From contig JAFGCU010000026.1 of the NCBI GenBank assembly GCA_016932475.1, positions 28,111-92,110 of the forward strand: a DNA stretch of 64,000 bases, in the 5' to 3' direction. A program made the translations under genes and the position numbers. This DNA is from Anaerolineales bacterium (GTDB lineage: Bacteria; Chloroflexota; Anaerolineae; Anaerolineales; RBG-16-64-43). Below are positions 29,962 through 40,505 of this stretch, piece after piece. The stretch's first letter is position 1. Every line of letters starts with the position of its first letter. The notes beneath the pieces are model-generated. The model was not told the DNA's origin, searched no databases, and was given only the letters and a program-made list of their open reading frames with translations.

Positions 29962-32252
29962 CCATTAAGGAGAGTGCCGTTTTGAAGAAGTGGATTTTTC
30001 CCGCGTTGGTCGTGATCGCCATCGTGCTTGCCGTTGTGCTCATCCGGCCATTGCTTGCCGGAAGCAGCACGGCGACCCTTGATCCGACGGGTATCTCGAC
30101 GGCGCTAGGCATAGGGATCACCAAGGCGCCCACGCCCGAATCGGCCGCGCGCGCTTTCCTCGACGGCTGGCAATCCAAGGATTACGCCAGGATGTATTCG
30201 CTGCTTTCTTCCCTCAGCCGGGACGCCCTATCGGAGGCGGATTTCCAGGCGTTCTACAAGGATGTCGGATCGCAAACCACTCTGCGTTCCCTGGATTACA
30301 AAATTCTCTCGGTTGATATGACCCCGACCGAGGCGACGGTGCAATTCGAAGTCACCCTGCATACGATCCTGGTGGGTGATATCACCCGCCAGCCCCGGAT
30401 GCTTTTAAAATTCCAGGAGGGAGGCTGGAAGGTGGCCTGGGACGATAAAACCGTCCTGCCGGAACTCGAAAACGGCAACCGCCTGGTCATCTACCGCGAC
30501 CGCCCCGCGCGCGGAAACATTTACGACCGCAACGGGCTCGCCCTCGCGGCCGAAGCCGAGGCGGTGGAAATCGGAATCGTTTCGGGTGAGATCAACGACG
30601 AGGATCAGGTGGTCGCCTATGTCGCGCTGGCGTTGAAAACTCCGCGAGAGCAAATCCGTCTGATGATCGATTACGACCACCCGGATTGGTACACCCCGGT
30701 CGGCGATGTGGCCAAGGCGGACATACTCGAGATCTATGGAACGCTTCAGAATCTCGGCGGCGTGCGGCTGACGACGACCATGATGCGCTACTACTTCGGA
30801 GGCGGGGTCGGTGCGCATGTGGTCGGATACACCCAGCAGCCGTCGGCGGAAACGAAGGAGGAGTACCAGGCCAGGGGGTATGCGGGGGACGAACGGGTTG
30901 GGGCCAGCGGCCTGGAATATTGGGGCGAGCAGTTCCTGGCCGGCCGCCAGGGCGGGCAGTTGTGGGTGACCACGGCGACCGGATCCAACCTGGCGATGCT
31001 GGCCCAATCCAAGCCGCAGGCGGCGATGGCCATCTATACCACGCTCGACCGCGATCTGCAGCAGCAGATGGAGCAGACGCTGATGGGTCCCTTTACCGGT
31101 GCGGCGGTGGTCCTCAATAAAAATACGGGCGAAGTGCTGGCGATGATGTCGAGCCCCGGGTACGACAGCAATCTGTTCGATCCGGGCAGTTTCAACGGCT
31201 CTTTTAACAACGGCGCCCTGGTGCAATCGATCATCAACGACGCACGCCACCCGCTGGTCAACCGGGCGACGCGCGGGCTGTATCCGCTCGGGTCGGTGTT
31301 CAAGATCATCACCTTGGCCGCCGGCTTGGAATCCGGTTTGTTCACCGAGGATACCGTCTACAACGACGTGGACGGTTATTTCCGCGAATTGGAAGGATTC
31401 ACCGGTACGGACTGGGTGATCGAGAAGGATATGAAACCGCACGGCAAGATGACGCTCGAGCAGTGCCTGGAGCGCTCCTGCAACCCGTGCTTCTGGCATG
31501 TCGGGCTGGAATTGTATTACCAGGATGCCTGGCTGGTTCCAAACATGGCGATGGCATTCGGGCTGGGTTCGGCGACCGGGATCAGCTTTGTGGAAGAGGA
31601 AGCCGGTTTCGTCCCCAATCCCGGCTGGAAGCACGATACCCAGGGCGCGGACTGGACCGGCGGAGACGCGCTCAACCAGGCGATCGGGCAGGGTTCGTTG
31701 CAGGTGACGCCGCTGCAGGTGGCGGATTTCGTCGCCGCGGTCGGGAACGGCGGCACGCTCTACCGCCCGCAGATTCTGCTATCCATCCGTCCGCCGATCG
31801 GCGAAGCGGTCCTGACCTTCAAGCCCGAAGTGCGGGGGATGCTTCCGGTCAGCCCGGAAAACCTGGCCACGATCCAGCGCGGGATGGTCGGGGTGGTGAA
31901 CAACGTCAAGGGAACCGCGCGGCACCGCTTCTATGGCATCTCCGACCTCGTCCGGATCGCCGGGAAGACCGGCACCGCCCAAACGACCGAATACGATCTG
32001 CCGCATTCCTGGTTTGTCGCCTATACGTTCAGCGAAAAACCCAATAAGCCGGATATCGCGGTGGCCGTGATCGTCGAGCGGATCGGCGAAGGCTCGACCT
32101 ACGCGGCACCGATGGCGCGGCGGATCTTCGAAATCTACTTCCAGGGGCGGCCTACCTCGTATTACGCGTGGGAATCCGAATATGGGATGCGCGGGACCAA
32201 TACGCCGGAGGAGACGGAAGAGCCGGTGGATGAGGAAGCCCCCATCCCGTAA
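29958..32252 (+). CDS. penicillin-binding protein 2-like transpeptidase with NTF2-like/MecA_N domain (copy 1)
   Basis: SVFK (SxxK), SCN (SxN), KTG (GKTGTAQT); N-terminal TM; RAFLDGWQSKDY NTF2-like. Start ATG 29958 (or nearby TTG). Confidence 0.87.
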   Translation: MTIKESAVLKKWIFPALVVIAIVLAVVLIRPLLAGSSTATLDPTGISTALGIGITKAPTPESAARAFLDGWQSKDYARMYSLLSSLSRDALSEADFQAFYKDVGSQTTLRSLDYKILSVDMTPTEATVQFEVTLHTILVGDITRQPRMLLKFQEGGWKVAWDDKTVLPELENGNRLVIYRDRPARGNIYDRNGLALAAEAEAVEIGIVSGEINDEDQVVAYVALALKTPREQIRLMIDYDHPDWYTPVGDVAKADILEIYGTLQNLGGVRLTTTMMRYYFGGGVGAHVVGYTQQPSAETKEEYQARGYAGDERVGASGLEYWGEQFLAGRQGGQLWVTTATGSNLAMLAQSKPQAAMAIYTTLDRDLQQQMEQTLMGPFTGAAVVLNKNTGEVLAMMSSPGYDSNLFDPGSFNGSFNNGALVQSIINDARHPLVNRATRGLYPLGSVFKIITLAAGLESGLFTEDTVYNDVDGYFRELEGFTGTDWVIEKDMKPHGKMTLEQCLERSCNPCFWHVGLELYYQDAWLVPNMAMAFGLGSATGISFVEEEAGFVPNPGWKHDTQGADWTGGDALNQAIGQGSLQVTPLQVADFVAAVGNGGTLYRPQILLSIRPPIGEAVLTFKPEVRGMLPVSPENLATIQRGMVGVVNNVKGTARHRFYGISDLVRIAGKTGTAQTTEYDLPHSWFVAYTFSEKPNKPDIAVAVIVERIGEGSTYAAPMARRIFEIYFQGRPTSYYAWESEYGMRGTNTPEETEEPVDEEAPIP

Positions 32253-32275
32253 AGTATCCACCGGCGCGGGGGATC

Positions 32276-34558
32276 ATGCAGTATCAACATTCGGATTGGG
32301 ACAGGACGGCCAGGCGGAACGCGTGGAAGCGGCGCGCCGAATCGGCGGTGCTCGTGTTGCTCGTTGCCGCCGGGGCGGTGGCCGTCCTCGGCTGGCTGAA
32401 ACCCTGGCAGCTTGTCCTTCCCAGTCCTTCCGATCCCGCGCCGCATCTTTCGGAGACGGAAATTCCCCGGCCCCCGTCTCCGGAGGGCGCCGCGCGCGCA
32501 TTCCTCGACGGCTGGCAATCCGCGGATTATCTCAAAATGTACACGCTCCTTGCGGCCTCCACCCGCGCTTCGATGCCGCAGGAGGATTTTATTTCCTTTT
32601 ATAAGGATGTCCGCGCGCAATCCACGCTGCGTTCGCTCGAGTACACAATCCTCACAGTGGAAATGACCCCCACCGACGCCACGATCGGCTTCGAAGTCAC
32701 GCTGCATACCCTCCTGGCGGGCGACATCTCCAGGACGACGCGGATGCTGATGAAGCGCGAAGGGGACGCATGGAAGGTCGCCTGGGATGGGCGGACGGTC
32801 CTGCCGGAACTGGAGAACGGGAACCGGCTGGTGCTGCACCGGGATATCCCCGCGCGCGGGAACATCTACGACCGGGAGGGGCTTCCGCTGGCCGTCGAAG
32901 CCGAGGTGGTGGAGATTGGGATCATCCCGGGCGAGATCACCGATGAAGAACTTGTGATGGCACGGCTCTCGTCCGCACTGCGGATGTCGCGCGAACTGAT
33001 CCGGCTGAAGATCGCCGAATCCATGCCGGATGAATATGTTCCGATCGGGGAAACCGCCGCGGCGGACATCCCCGGAGGGTACGAATCCCTCATGACCCTG
33101 GGCGGGGTTTATGTGAACACGTCCACCCGGCGTTATTACTACGGCGGCGGCGTCGGTGCGCACGCGGTCGGCTACACCGGCAAGATTTCAACCGGATTGC
33201 TCGCGGATTACCAGGCGCGCGGGTACTCGGGCAATGAGACGGTGGGAGCGACCGGCCTGGAAGAATCGGCGGAATCCGATCTGGCGGGCAGGCCGGGCGG
33301 CACGCTGATGGTGACCGCAGCGGATGGAACCCCGCTGATAAACCTCGCCAAAGCCGATCCGAAGCCGGCCAGCGACGTGTACACGACGCTCGACCGGGAT
33401 CTGCAGGCGCAGATCGAACGAACCGTGCTGGGCCCGTACAACGGCGCGGTGGTTGTGCTCCATCGCGATACGGGTGAAGTGCTGGCGATGGCCTCGGGCA
33501 AACGGTTCGACAGCAATCTGTTCACGCCGGGTAGTTACAACGGCGCCTACCTGGTGCAGGGAATCCTGAACGATCCGGACGGCCCGCTCAACAACCGGGC
33601 TGCCACAGGATCGTACCCGCTCGGGTCGGTGTTCAAGATCATCACCATGGCCGCCGGTCTGGAATCCGGCTTGTTCACCCCCGGAACAATTTACGACGAT
33701 GCGACGGGTGTTTATATCGGCGCCGACGGCGTCGAACGCACGGATTGGGTCCTGGAAAAGGAAATGCAGCCGCACGGGAAGATCACGCTGGAGCAATGCC
33801 TGGTGCAATCCTGCAACCCGTGCTTCTGGAATGTGGGCGAGACTCTGTACCGGCAGGATCCAATGGCGGTGGCGGAGATGGCGGCGGCCTTCGGGCTTGG
33901 GTCCGCGACGGGGATCCCCGGTCTGGATGAATTCGAAGGCCTTGTCCCCGGACCCGGGGGACCGGCCTGGAACGTCTCGCATGCGCTCGATCAGGCGGTC
34001 GGGCAGGGGAGCCTGCTGGTGACCCCCTTGCAAGTGGCGGATTTTGTCGCGGCGGTCGGGAACGGGGGAACGTTGTACCGTCCGCAGATCATCCTTTCCA
34101 TCCGCCCGCCGGAAGGCGCGCCCGTTTTTACCCTCAGCCCGGCCGTTCGCGGGTTGCTGCCCCTCCATCCGGAAAACCTGGAAGCCCTGCAGCGCGCGAT
34201 GCGCGGCGTGATTTACGACCCGAAGGGCACCGCCCGGGCGCGGTTCGCGGGAATCTCCGGCTCGGTGAGGATCGCCGGGAAGACCGGGACGGCGCAATCC
34301 GGAAGCGAAGATCCACACTCATGGTTCGTCGCCTACACATACAATGAGGGGAGCGTCAAACCGGATATCGCGGTCGCGGTGATCGCGGAATACGCCGGCG
34401 AAGGATCCGCCTTTGCCGCCCGGATGGTCCGCCGCGTGTTCGAGATTTATTTCTTCGGCCGCCCGGCTACGCTTTTCCCGTGGGAATCCGAATACGGGAT
34501 CCGCGCCACCGAGACGCCGGAAGCAAGCCCGACAATGGCTTCGGAGAATTCCTTCTAA
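32276..34558 (+). CDS. penicillin-binding protein 2-like transpeptidase (copy 2, tandem paralog)
   Basis: Same architecture and motifs (SVFK, SCN, GKTGTAQS) as the 29958 gene; extensive colinear similarity by eye. Confidence 0.87.
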   Translation: MQYQHSDWDRTARRNAWKRRAESAVLVLLVAAGAVAVLGWLKPWQLVLPSPSDPAPHLSETEIPRPPSPEGAARAFLDGWQSADYLKMYTLLAASTRASMPQEDFISFYKDVRAQSTLRSLEYTILTVEMTPTDATIGFEVTLHTLLAGDISRTTRMLMKREGDAWKVAWDGRTVLPELENGNRLVLHRDIPARGNIYDREGLPLAVEAEVVEIGIIPGEITDEELVMARLSSALRMSRELIRLKIAESMPDEYVPIGETAAADIPGGYESLMTLGGVYVNTSTRRYYYGGGVGAHAVGYTGKISTGLLADYQARGYSGNETVGATGLEESAESDLAGRPGGTLMVTAADGTPLINLAKADPKPASDVYTTLDRDLQAQIERTVLGPYNGAVVVLHRDTGEVLAMASGKRFDSNLFTPGSYNGAYLVQGILNDPDGPLNNRAATGSYPLGSVFKIITMAAGLESGLFTPGTIYDDATGVYIGADGVERTDWVLEKEMQPHGKITLEQCLVQSCNPCFWNVGETLYRQDPMAVAEMAAAFGLGSATGIPGLDEFEGLVPGPGGPAWNVSHALDQAVGQGSLLVTPLQVADFVAAVGNGGTLYRPQIILSIRPPEGAPVFTLSPAVRGLLPLHPENLEALQRAMRGVIYDPKGTARARFAGISGSVRIAGKTGTAQSGSEDPHSWFVAYTYNEGSVKPDIAVAVIAEYAGEGSAFAARMVRRVFEIYFFGRPATLFPWESEYGIRATETPEASPTMASENSF

Positions 34559-34562
34559 ATCC

Positions 34563-35492
34563 ATGGACGAAAAAATTGCGGGATTGGTTGTCAAGGCGCA
34601 ATCCGGATTCTTCACCGTGCGGACGGATCGCGGAAATATAATTTGCCAATTGCGCGGGCGGCTGAAGAAGAGGCGGGTGGCGACGGATATCGCCGCGGTC
34701 GGCGATAGGGTGATGGTGCTCCCCGCCGCCGATGGAATCGGCGCGATCGAGGAGATCCTTCCGCGCAGCAGGGTGCTCTCGCGCTCCTCGCCCGCCGCCG
34801 GCGGCCGCCGCAGTTACACAAAGGGGGAAACCGAACAGGTGATCGTCGCCAATCCGGAGCAGGCCGTGTTCATCTTCGCCTGCGCCGAACCCGAACCGCA
34901 TCTGCGGATGCTCGACCGATTCCTGGTTGTGGCGGAGCGGTCGAAAATTCCGGCGGTTGTATGCGCCAACAAGGTCGACCTGGTGGAAGAGGACGAGCCG
35001 GAGAAAAAATTCGGGATCTACCGCAAAGTCGGCTACCCGGTGATCTTTACCTCCGCCAAGAGCGGCGCGGGTGTGGACCAGCTCCGGGCGCTCCTGCGCG
35101 GGAAGCTCAGCGTTCTTTCGGGACCTTCGGGTGTCGGAAAATCGAGCCTCCTGAACGCCGTCCAGCCCGGGCTCGGGCTTGCGATCAGCCACGTCAGTCA
35201 ATTGCACCAGAAGGGCCGCCATACCACCGTCGCGCCCGAACTGATCGAGCTCGTCGAGGGCGGTTTTGTGGCGGATACCCCGGGCCTGCGGGCGATCTCG
35301 TTTTTCGACATCGACCCGGAGGAGCTGGATGCCTACTTCCCGGAGATCCGCCCGCTGGTCGACCAGTGTTCCTTCGGCGACTGCACGCACGAGAATACGC
35401 CGGGCTGCGCCGTGAAACGCGGGGTCGAAGAGGGAAAAATCAGCCCGGAACGGTACGATTCCTTTCTGCGGCTGCGGCGGGGAGAAACATGA
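34563..35492 (+). CDS. rsgA: ribosome small subunit-dependent GTPase A
   Basis: Circularly permuted GTPase: ANKVDL, GPSGVGKSSLLN, DTPGLR; C-terminal Cys/His zinc motif CSFGDCTHENTPGC. Confidence 0.92.
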   Translation: MDEKIAGLVVKAQSGFFTVRTDRGNIICQLRGRLKKRRVATDIAAVGDRVMVLPAADGIGAIEEILPRSRVLSRSSPAAGGRRSYTKGETEQVIVANPEQAVFIFACAEPEPHLRMLDRFLVVAERSKIPAVVCANKVDLVEEDEPEKKFGIYRKVGYPVIFTSAKSGAGVDQLRALLRGKLSVLSGPSGVGKSSLLNAVQPGLGLAISHVSQLHQKGRHTTVAPELIELVEGGFVADTPGLRAISFFDIDPEELDAYFPEIRPLVDQCSFGDCTHENTPGCAVKRGVEEGKISPERYDSFLRLRRGET

Positions 35493-35510
35493 TTTTCCCT
35501 AGCATCTTGG

Positions 35511-35575
35511 CGTCTTAGCGCCTTTGCGTTGAGATTCTCAACGCAAAGGCGCTAAGACGCAGAGGCGCTAAAAAT
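35511..35575. repeat. CGCAAAGGCGCTAAGACGC-type intergenic palindrome
   Basis: 24-bp perfect arms CGTCTTAGCGCCTTTGCGTTGAGA t TCTCAACGCAAAGGCGCTAAGACG (35511-35559), then CAGAGGCGCTAAAA. Related sequence at 62055-62110. Confidence 0.85.
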
Positions 35576-35723
35576 TTTGGAAGTTTTTTATTTATAGAGT
35601 TCAGACCAATTATTTTCGGTGATAAGTACGAAAGCCCCATCTTCCCCCAGGCTCTTGTTGTAAGATATATAATGAAACTCCCGCGCCGGAGGATGGGTTT
35701 TCCGCCGCGGGCGGATCCGTCGC

Positions 35724-36707
35724 ATGAGCCAATTCTGCGGCCGCCGCTGGCGGGTCTCTTTTTTCCTCGTTTTTCTTCTGCCGGGGATCCTCCTGGCGGG
35801 GTGTGCTCCGCCTGCCTCCTCTCCCGGAGCGCAATCCGCGCTGCAGATCGAACCGGTGTATATAGTCTATTCCGGCGAGGTGGCCAGTTTCGACAACGGC
35901 CACCTGCTGGAATTCCCGTTCCTGGATACCTACAAGGGGATGGAGGGGGAACGCTGGCTCGGGCGGCCGGTCACGCGGGCCTTCCCGGACCGCGAGCTCG
36001 GCTGGACTCTGCAGATTTTCGAATACGGAGTCCTGGCGCAAGATCCGGGCGACCTGCACATCTTCCTGCTCAAGATCAGCGACCTGCTCGGCCGCCGGCA
36101 GGGAGGCGTCCCGGCTTCGAAGGATTCCAACTGCGCCTACTCGCAGGAGACCGGCCACAACCTGTGCTATGAGTTCCGCGAGTACGTGCGCACCGCGGGT
36201 GTGGAGCACTTCGGCCCGCCGGTTTCCGAAATGACGATGGATCCGGAAGGGAACCTGTACCAGGATTTCGAATACGCGCGGCTGCAATGGATCAACGGGG
36301 GAATCGTACGCGAGCGGTGCGGCGAAACGTTCTTCCTGCTGCGCGGATACGACCGCTCCCTGCGCGAACCGGCCACCGGCTCGGCCGGACCGGCGGCGGG
36401 TGTGACCCGGCTGTACGCCTCGCTGGCCCGTCCGACCCTGCGCCCCGGCGAGATGCAAACACTCCAGGTGGCGCTGACCGACCCGACCGGCGCCGGGGTG
36501 CCGGGTGTGACCCTTCAGGTGGAGCTGGAAAAAGACGGCCAGGCGCTGCTGGAAATCACGCTGCCGCCGACCGACGAAAACGGCATGGCGTCGCTCTCCT
36601 TCCGGGTGCCGGAAGCCGACCCGGGCACGCGGATCCGCGTCATCGTGCGCGGCATGTGGCAGACGACCCCGCTCGAATCGGTGGTCGAGTTCGAAGTATG
36701 GTGGTAG
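35724..36707 (+). CDS. putative lipoprotein with Ig-like C-terminal domain
   Basis: Signal peptide with lipobox LLAGC; C-terminal beta-rich region (RPGEMQTLQVALTDPTGAGVPGVTLQVELEKDG). Confidence 0.65.
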   Translation: MSQFCGRRWRVSFFLVFLLPGILLAGCAPPASSPGAQSALQIEPVYIVYSGEVASFDNGHLLEFPFLDTYKGMEGERWLGRPVTRAFPDRELGWTLQIFEYGVLAQDPGDLHIFLLKISDLLGRRQGGVPASKDSNCAYSQETGHNLCYEFREYVRTAGVEHFGPPVSEMTMDPEGNLYQDFEYARLQWINGGIVRERCGETFFLLRGYDRSLREPATGSAGPAAGVTRLYASLARPTLRPGEMQTLQVALTDPTGAGVPGVTLQVELEKDGQALLEITLPPTDENGMASLSFRVPEADPGTRIRVIVRGMWQTTPLESVVEFEVWW

Positions 36708-36860
36708 GCGTTGAAGAGTCCTTCCGAGGGGTGAAGCCCCGAGGAATCGGAAAATTATTTCCTCAACCCCGGCGGCCCTTCCAAGAATACTGACATAAAT
36801 CCGGAACCGATCCCTCGACCCATAAAGCGGGTTTCGGGATGAGATTATTGGGAGCCCTCC

Positions 36861-37325
36861 ATGAAATTCACAACCGCAACCCCCGGGCGCATCTTCATCC
36901 TCCGTTTGGAGGACGGAGAGATCCTCCATGAAACCGTCGAATCCTTCGCCGCGAAGCAGGGAGTCCGCGCGGCAGCGTGCATCGTCCTGGGCGGCGCGGA
37001 CGAGGGCAGCGCTCTGGTCGTGGGTCCCGAGAAATCACGCGTTGCGCCGATAAATCCGATGGAGCATATCCTGGCCGGAACGAGCGAGGCAACCGGTGTG
37101 GGGACGGTCTTCCCCGACGCGGACGGGAAACCAATCCTTCACATGCATATCGCCTGCGGCCGGGAAGGATCAACGATCACCGGCTGCGTCCGGCGAGGCG
37201 TGAAAGTGTGGCATGTGATGGAAATCATCATCTGGGAATTGACCGGCACGGAAGCAAAACGGGTTCTGGATCCGGCGACTGGATTTGAGTTGCTGCAACC
37301 ACAGGGTTCCCCAAAATCTCCTTGA
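36861..37325 (+). CDS. PPC/DUF296 domain protein
   Basis: GRIFILRLEDGEILHETVESFA...LGGADEGSALVVGP...HMHIACGREG. Confidence 0.8.
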   Translation: MKFTTATPGRIFILRLEDGEILHETVESFAAKQGVRAAACIVLGGADEGSALVVGPEKSRVAPINPMEHILAGTSEATGVGTVFPDADGKPILHMHIACGREGSTITGCVRRGVKVWHVMEIIIWELTGTEAKRVLDPATGFELLQPQGSPKSP

Positions 37326-37481
37326 AAATGCAGATATTTCCCATCTGGATCGGCTATGGTCCATCGTTCATGGTCGATGGTCGTATATTCCATCCCTCAT
37401 CCGTCTTTCGGCCGCCTTCTCCCAACATATGCCGGGAGAAGGAAGGAATAAGGGACCTGCTATAATCCGAAATACGAAAGG

Positions 37482-38597
37482 TTGGCTATGGCTATGAAAT
37501 CGAAAGTCGCTGTTTTACGGACGACACCGGAAAACGTACTGGCGGATTATGGGCGTTTGTTTGAGCTGGCCGGCGGGAAGCAGGCGCTGGCACAGAATAC
37601 GACCACCATCCTAAAAGACAACATCTCCTGGCATTACCCGCTGCCAAGCGCGAACACCACTCCCTGGCAGCTGGAAGGTTCGATCCTCGCTCTCCAAAAA
37701 GCGGGATTCCAGGACCTGGTCTGTGTCCAGAATAAGACGGTCGTGATCAACGCCTTCAAGGGCGAGGACCTGAATGGATTCGTCCCGGTGTTCCAGCATT
37801 ACCACATCCCGGTTAAATATAATTTCCGTCCGGAAGAAATGACCTGGGTGGAATACAAGCCCAAGGCCAAAATGCTCGTGCTGGATAAGATTTTCGACAA
37901 GGGCATCCGCATTCCGGATTACTTCTTCGGCAAAAACATCGTTCACCTACCGACCGTGAAGACCCACATTTACACGACCACAACCGGGGCGGTGAAGAAC
38001 GCCTTTGGCGGCCTGCTTTGCCAGCACCGGCACTACACCCACTCCTGGATCCATGAAACGCTGACCGACCTGCTCGCGATCCAGAAGGAAATCCACCCCG
38101 GGCTGTTCGCCTTCATGGACGGCACCACCGCCGGCGACGGCACAGGTCCGCGCACGCCGACGCCGGTTGTGAAAAATGTGATCCTGGCTTCGGCGGATCA
38201 GGTGGCGATCGACGCGGTCTCGGCCAAGCTGATGGGATTCGACCCGATGAAAATCGGCTACATCCGGCTCTCCCACGAACAGGGGTTGGGGACGGGGGAT
38301 GTGCGCGAGATAGAGCTGGTCGGCGACGACGTCTCCGGCGAGAACTGGCGTTTCCACGTGGGCAGCAACGTGCACACCTTCCTGGCCTGGATGGCCTGGT
38401 ATGGCCCGACCAAGGTGCTGCAGAAGCTGGTGCTGCGCACCCCGCTGGTGGCGATCCCGATCTTCCTCTCCGAGTTCAATCATGATTACGTCCACTGGCC
38501 GCTTAAATCCAAACGCGTGTATGAAACGTGGCGCGCCGAAACCGAGTGGGGAAAATTGTTCCAGCGCTACCAGAAGGACGGCGTGCTTTTAAAGTGA
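37482..38597 (+). CDS. DUF362 domain-containing protein
   Basis: ILKDNISWHYPLPSANTTPWQLEGSILAL, VHLPTVKTHIYTTTTGAVKNAFGGLL, MDGTTAGDGTGPRTPTPV, ILASADQVAIDAVSAKLMGFDP. Confidence 0.8.
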   Translation: MAMAMKSKVAVLRTTPENVLADYGRLFELAGGKQALAQNTTTILKDNISWHYPLPSANTTPWQLEGSILALQKAGFQDLVCVQNKTVVINAFKGEDLNGFVPVFQHYHIPVKYNFRPEEMTWVEYKPKAKMLVLDKIFDKGIRIPDYFFGKNIVHLPTVKTHIYTTTTGAVKNAFGGLLCQHRHYTHSWIHETLTDLLAIQKEIHPGLFAFMDGTTAGDGTGPRTPTPVVKNVILASADQVAIDAVSAKLMGFDPMKIGYIRLSHEQGLGTGDVREIELVGDDVSGENWRFHVGSNVHTFLAWMAWYGPTKVLQKLVLRTPLVAIPIFLSEFNHDYVHWPLKSKRVYETWRAETEWGKLFQRYQKDGVLLK

Positions 38598-38702
38598 AGC
38601 CGGCCAGCCCGGTTGGGGAAGCCGAAGGGCGCACTCTCCCCGCCGGATGCGTGAAGGATCCATCCTGCGGGTGAAAGTCCAATCGGGGATCCAAGAGGCA
38701 AA

Positions 38703-39347
38703 ATGCTGAAAAAGCTGAGCCCCGGGAGCAAAAAAATCGAATCGCGCGGGTGCGGAATTTTTTTCGGCCTGTTCCTGGCGGGATCGGCCTTCCCGGGATT
38801 GGTCGCGCTGGTTCGAATCCTCTCCGACGATCCGGAAAGCGAGTGGGTGACGTCCGGAATTTCCATCTTCTTCGTAGCCGCATGCATAGTCATCGGATTG
38901 GCTGTCATCGCCGTCAACGTCATATCCTGGATCTCCGAGGCGCGGATTGGAAAACCGGAAGTCTCCATAAATGCGGAGTCGGTGCGCGTCGGAGACGGAT
39001 TTTCGGTGAATTATTCCCAAACCTTTAGGCAAAAAACCGAAGTGACCAAAATCCGGATGTCGCTCATCAAGCGCGAATCCGCCACATTTTCGGCCGGCAC
39101 CGACACCACGACGGTGACACACGATGAGCCGGCCGGCGAATTTGAAGCCCCGCCCAAGCTGTTCGAGGCCGGCGAGAAGTTGAATTTCTCCCGCGGCATG
39201 AAAATTCCCGCCGGGGGAATGCACACCTTCCGGACGAAGCATAATGAAATTTCATGGCTGGTCCGTGTGAAAGTGGATATCACCGGCTGGCCGGATTACA
39301 GCGAGGAATTTGAAGTCCGGGTGCTCGCGGGCCGGGTCGCCGGATGA
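38703..39347 (+). CDS. membrane protein with arrestin-like extracytoplasmic domain (paralog 1)
   Basis: Two TM segments then beta-rich domain ending IPAGGMHTFRTKHNEISWLVRVKVDITGWPDYSEEFEVRV. Confidence 0.6.
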   Translation: MLKKLSPGSKKIESRGCGIFFGLFLAGSAFPGLVALVRILSDDPESEWVTSGISIFFVAACIVIGLAVIAVNVISWISEARIGKPEVSINAESVRVGDGFSVNYSQTFRQKTEVTKIRMSLIKRESATFSAGTDTTTVTHDEPAGEFEAPPKLFEAGEKLNFSRGMKIPAGGMHTFRTKHNEISWLVRVKVDITGWPDYSEEFEVRVLAGRVAG

Positions 39348-39389
39348 CAGGTATCGCAGTCCTTCTTTGAACCCAGCGGATTTTTTGAT

Positions 39390-40103
39390 ATGGAACCCAA
39401 CGAAGGATCATCCCCCCTGAAACCGCTGCTCGGGAAACCGTTGTTCCAACCGGAAAAAGGTTTTCGGAGACGCTTGATGCCCGTCCTTCCTGACCAAAAA
39501 CCGGACAAGCAGACGACGGGAAGCATCGCTTTCAGTTTGATCTTTTCCTGCCTCTTTTTCTTATTCGTTTTATGGACGCTTTTTAACTCCGGCCGCTCAG
39601 AACAAAGTTACGGAAGGTTTGTCCTTGTCCTCCTGGCGCTGTTTATCCTGATCGGAATATTTCAGCTTGTCATGCGAGGCAGAAAAATGACGGCGAACCG
39701 GACCGCCGGCTGGGGGGATGCATATGTGGATTATTTCCCCTTGCGGATGGACAGGCCATTCCGGATGGAATATTTCCGCAAAAGCAAACGGCCCGGGGAG
39801 ATCCGAAGTATGTCCGTTGAATTGATCCTGCGGGAAAAGGCCGTATCCGGGTCGGGGACCAGCACGAGGACCCTGTTCCATGATGAGACGGTCGCCGCAT
39901 ATTCCGTTCCCCCGGAAGAATTCCGGACGGAGGGCGGGCTTTCCTTTAAAAAGCAAATAGAAATCCCGCGAAACGCAATGCACAGCTTTTCCTGCATGCA
40001 CAATTGGATTGACTGGCTGGTGCGGGTGGAGGGGGATATCCCCGGCCGGCCGGATTTCCGCGAAGACTTCGAACTCCGGGTGGTTCCATTCTCAGAGAGG
40101 TGA
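39390..40103 (+). CDS. membrane protein with arrestin-like domain (paralog 2)
   Basis: Two TM segments; C-terminal IPRNAMHSFSCMHNWIDWLVRVEGDIPGRPDFREDFELRV matches paralog 1. Confidence 0.6.
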   Translation: MEPNEGSSPLKPLLGKPLFQPEKGFRRRLMPVLPDQKPDKQTTGSIAFSLIFSCLFFLFVLWTLFNSGRSEQSYGRFVLVLLALFILIGIFQLVMRGRKMTANRTAGWGDAYVDYFPLRMDRPFRMEYFRKSKRPGEIRSMSVELILREKAVSGSGTSTRTLFHDETVAAYSVPPEEFRTEGGLSFKKQIEIPRNAMHSFSCMHNWIDWLVRVEGDIPGRPDFREDFELRVVPFSER

Positions 40104-40109
40104 CGGGAC

Positions 40110-40505
40110 ATGGCCGACGCATCGTTCGAATGGCATCTGCAAAATCCGCGGATCACTGCGGCCAGAAACTCGTTCGAACCCGGCGCGATGATCGCGGGCC
40201 GGCTGAGCGTCATCCCCAAAAGGGACCTGAACTGCAAATCCGTAAAGATCCGCCTGGAGTGGCATACCGAGGGGCGCGGGGACCGCGACGGCCGGATTGT
40301 GACGGAGCAGGAAGTCCACAAGGGCGTCTTGGCGGGTGATCAGGAGATCTCATTTCAATTCGAAATGCAGGTGCCGGAGGAACCCTGGTCGTATTCCGGG
40401 CATTACATCAACATCCTCTGGGAGCTCGTCGCGGAAATCGATCTTCCCATGGCGATCAATCCCAGATCCGTTTGTGCTATCCGGGTCCGACCGTCGGAGG
40501 GGTGA
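40110..40505 (+). CDS. small soluble arrestin-like protein
   Basis: 131 aa; FEPGAMIAGRLSVIPKRDLNCKSVKIRLEWHTEGRGDRDGRIV...VPEEPWSYSGHYINILWELVAEIDLP. Confidence 0.55.
   Translation: MADASFEWHLQNPRITAARNSFEPGAMIAGRLSVIPKRDLNCKSVKIRLEWHTEGRGDRDGRIVTEQEVHKGVLAGDQEISFQFEMQVPEEPWSYSGHYINILWELVAEIDLPMAINPRSVCAIRVRPSEG

Noticed and set aside
35610-36929. 439-aa minus-strand ORF antisense to the lipoprotein gene
   Set aside because: The plus strand has a signal peptide plus lipobox and sensible composition; the minus frame is His/Arg/Gly-rich.
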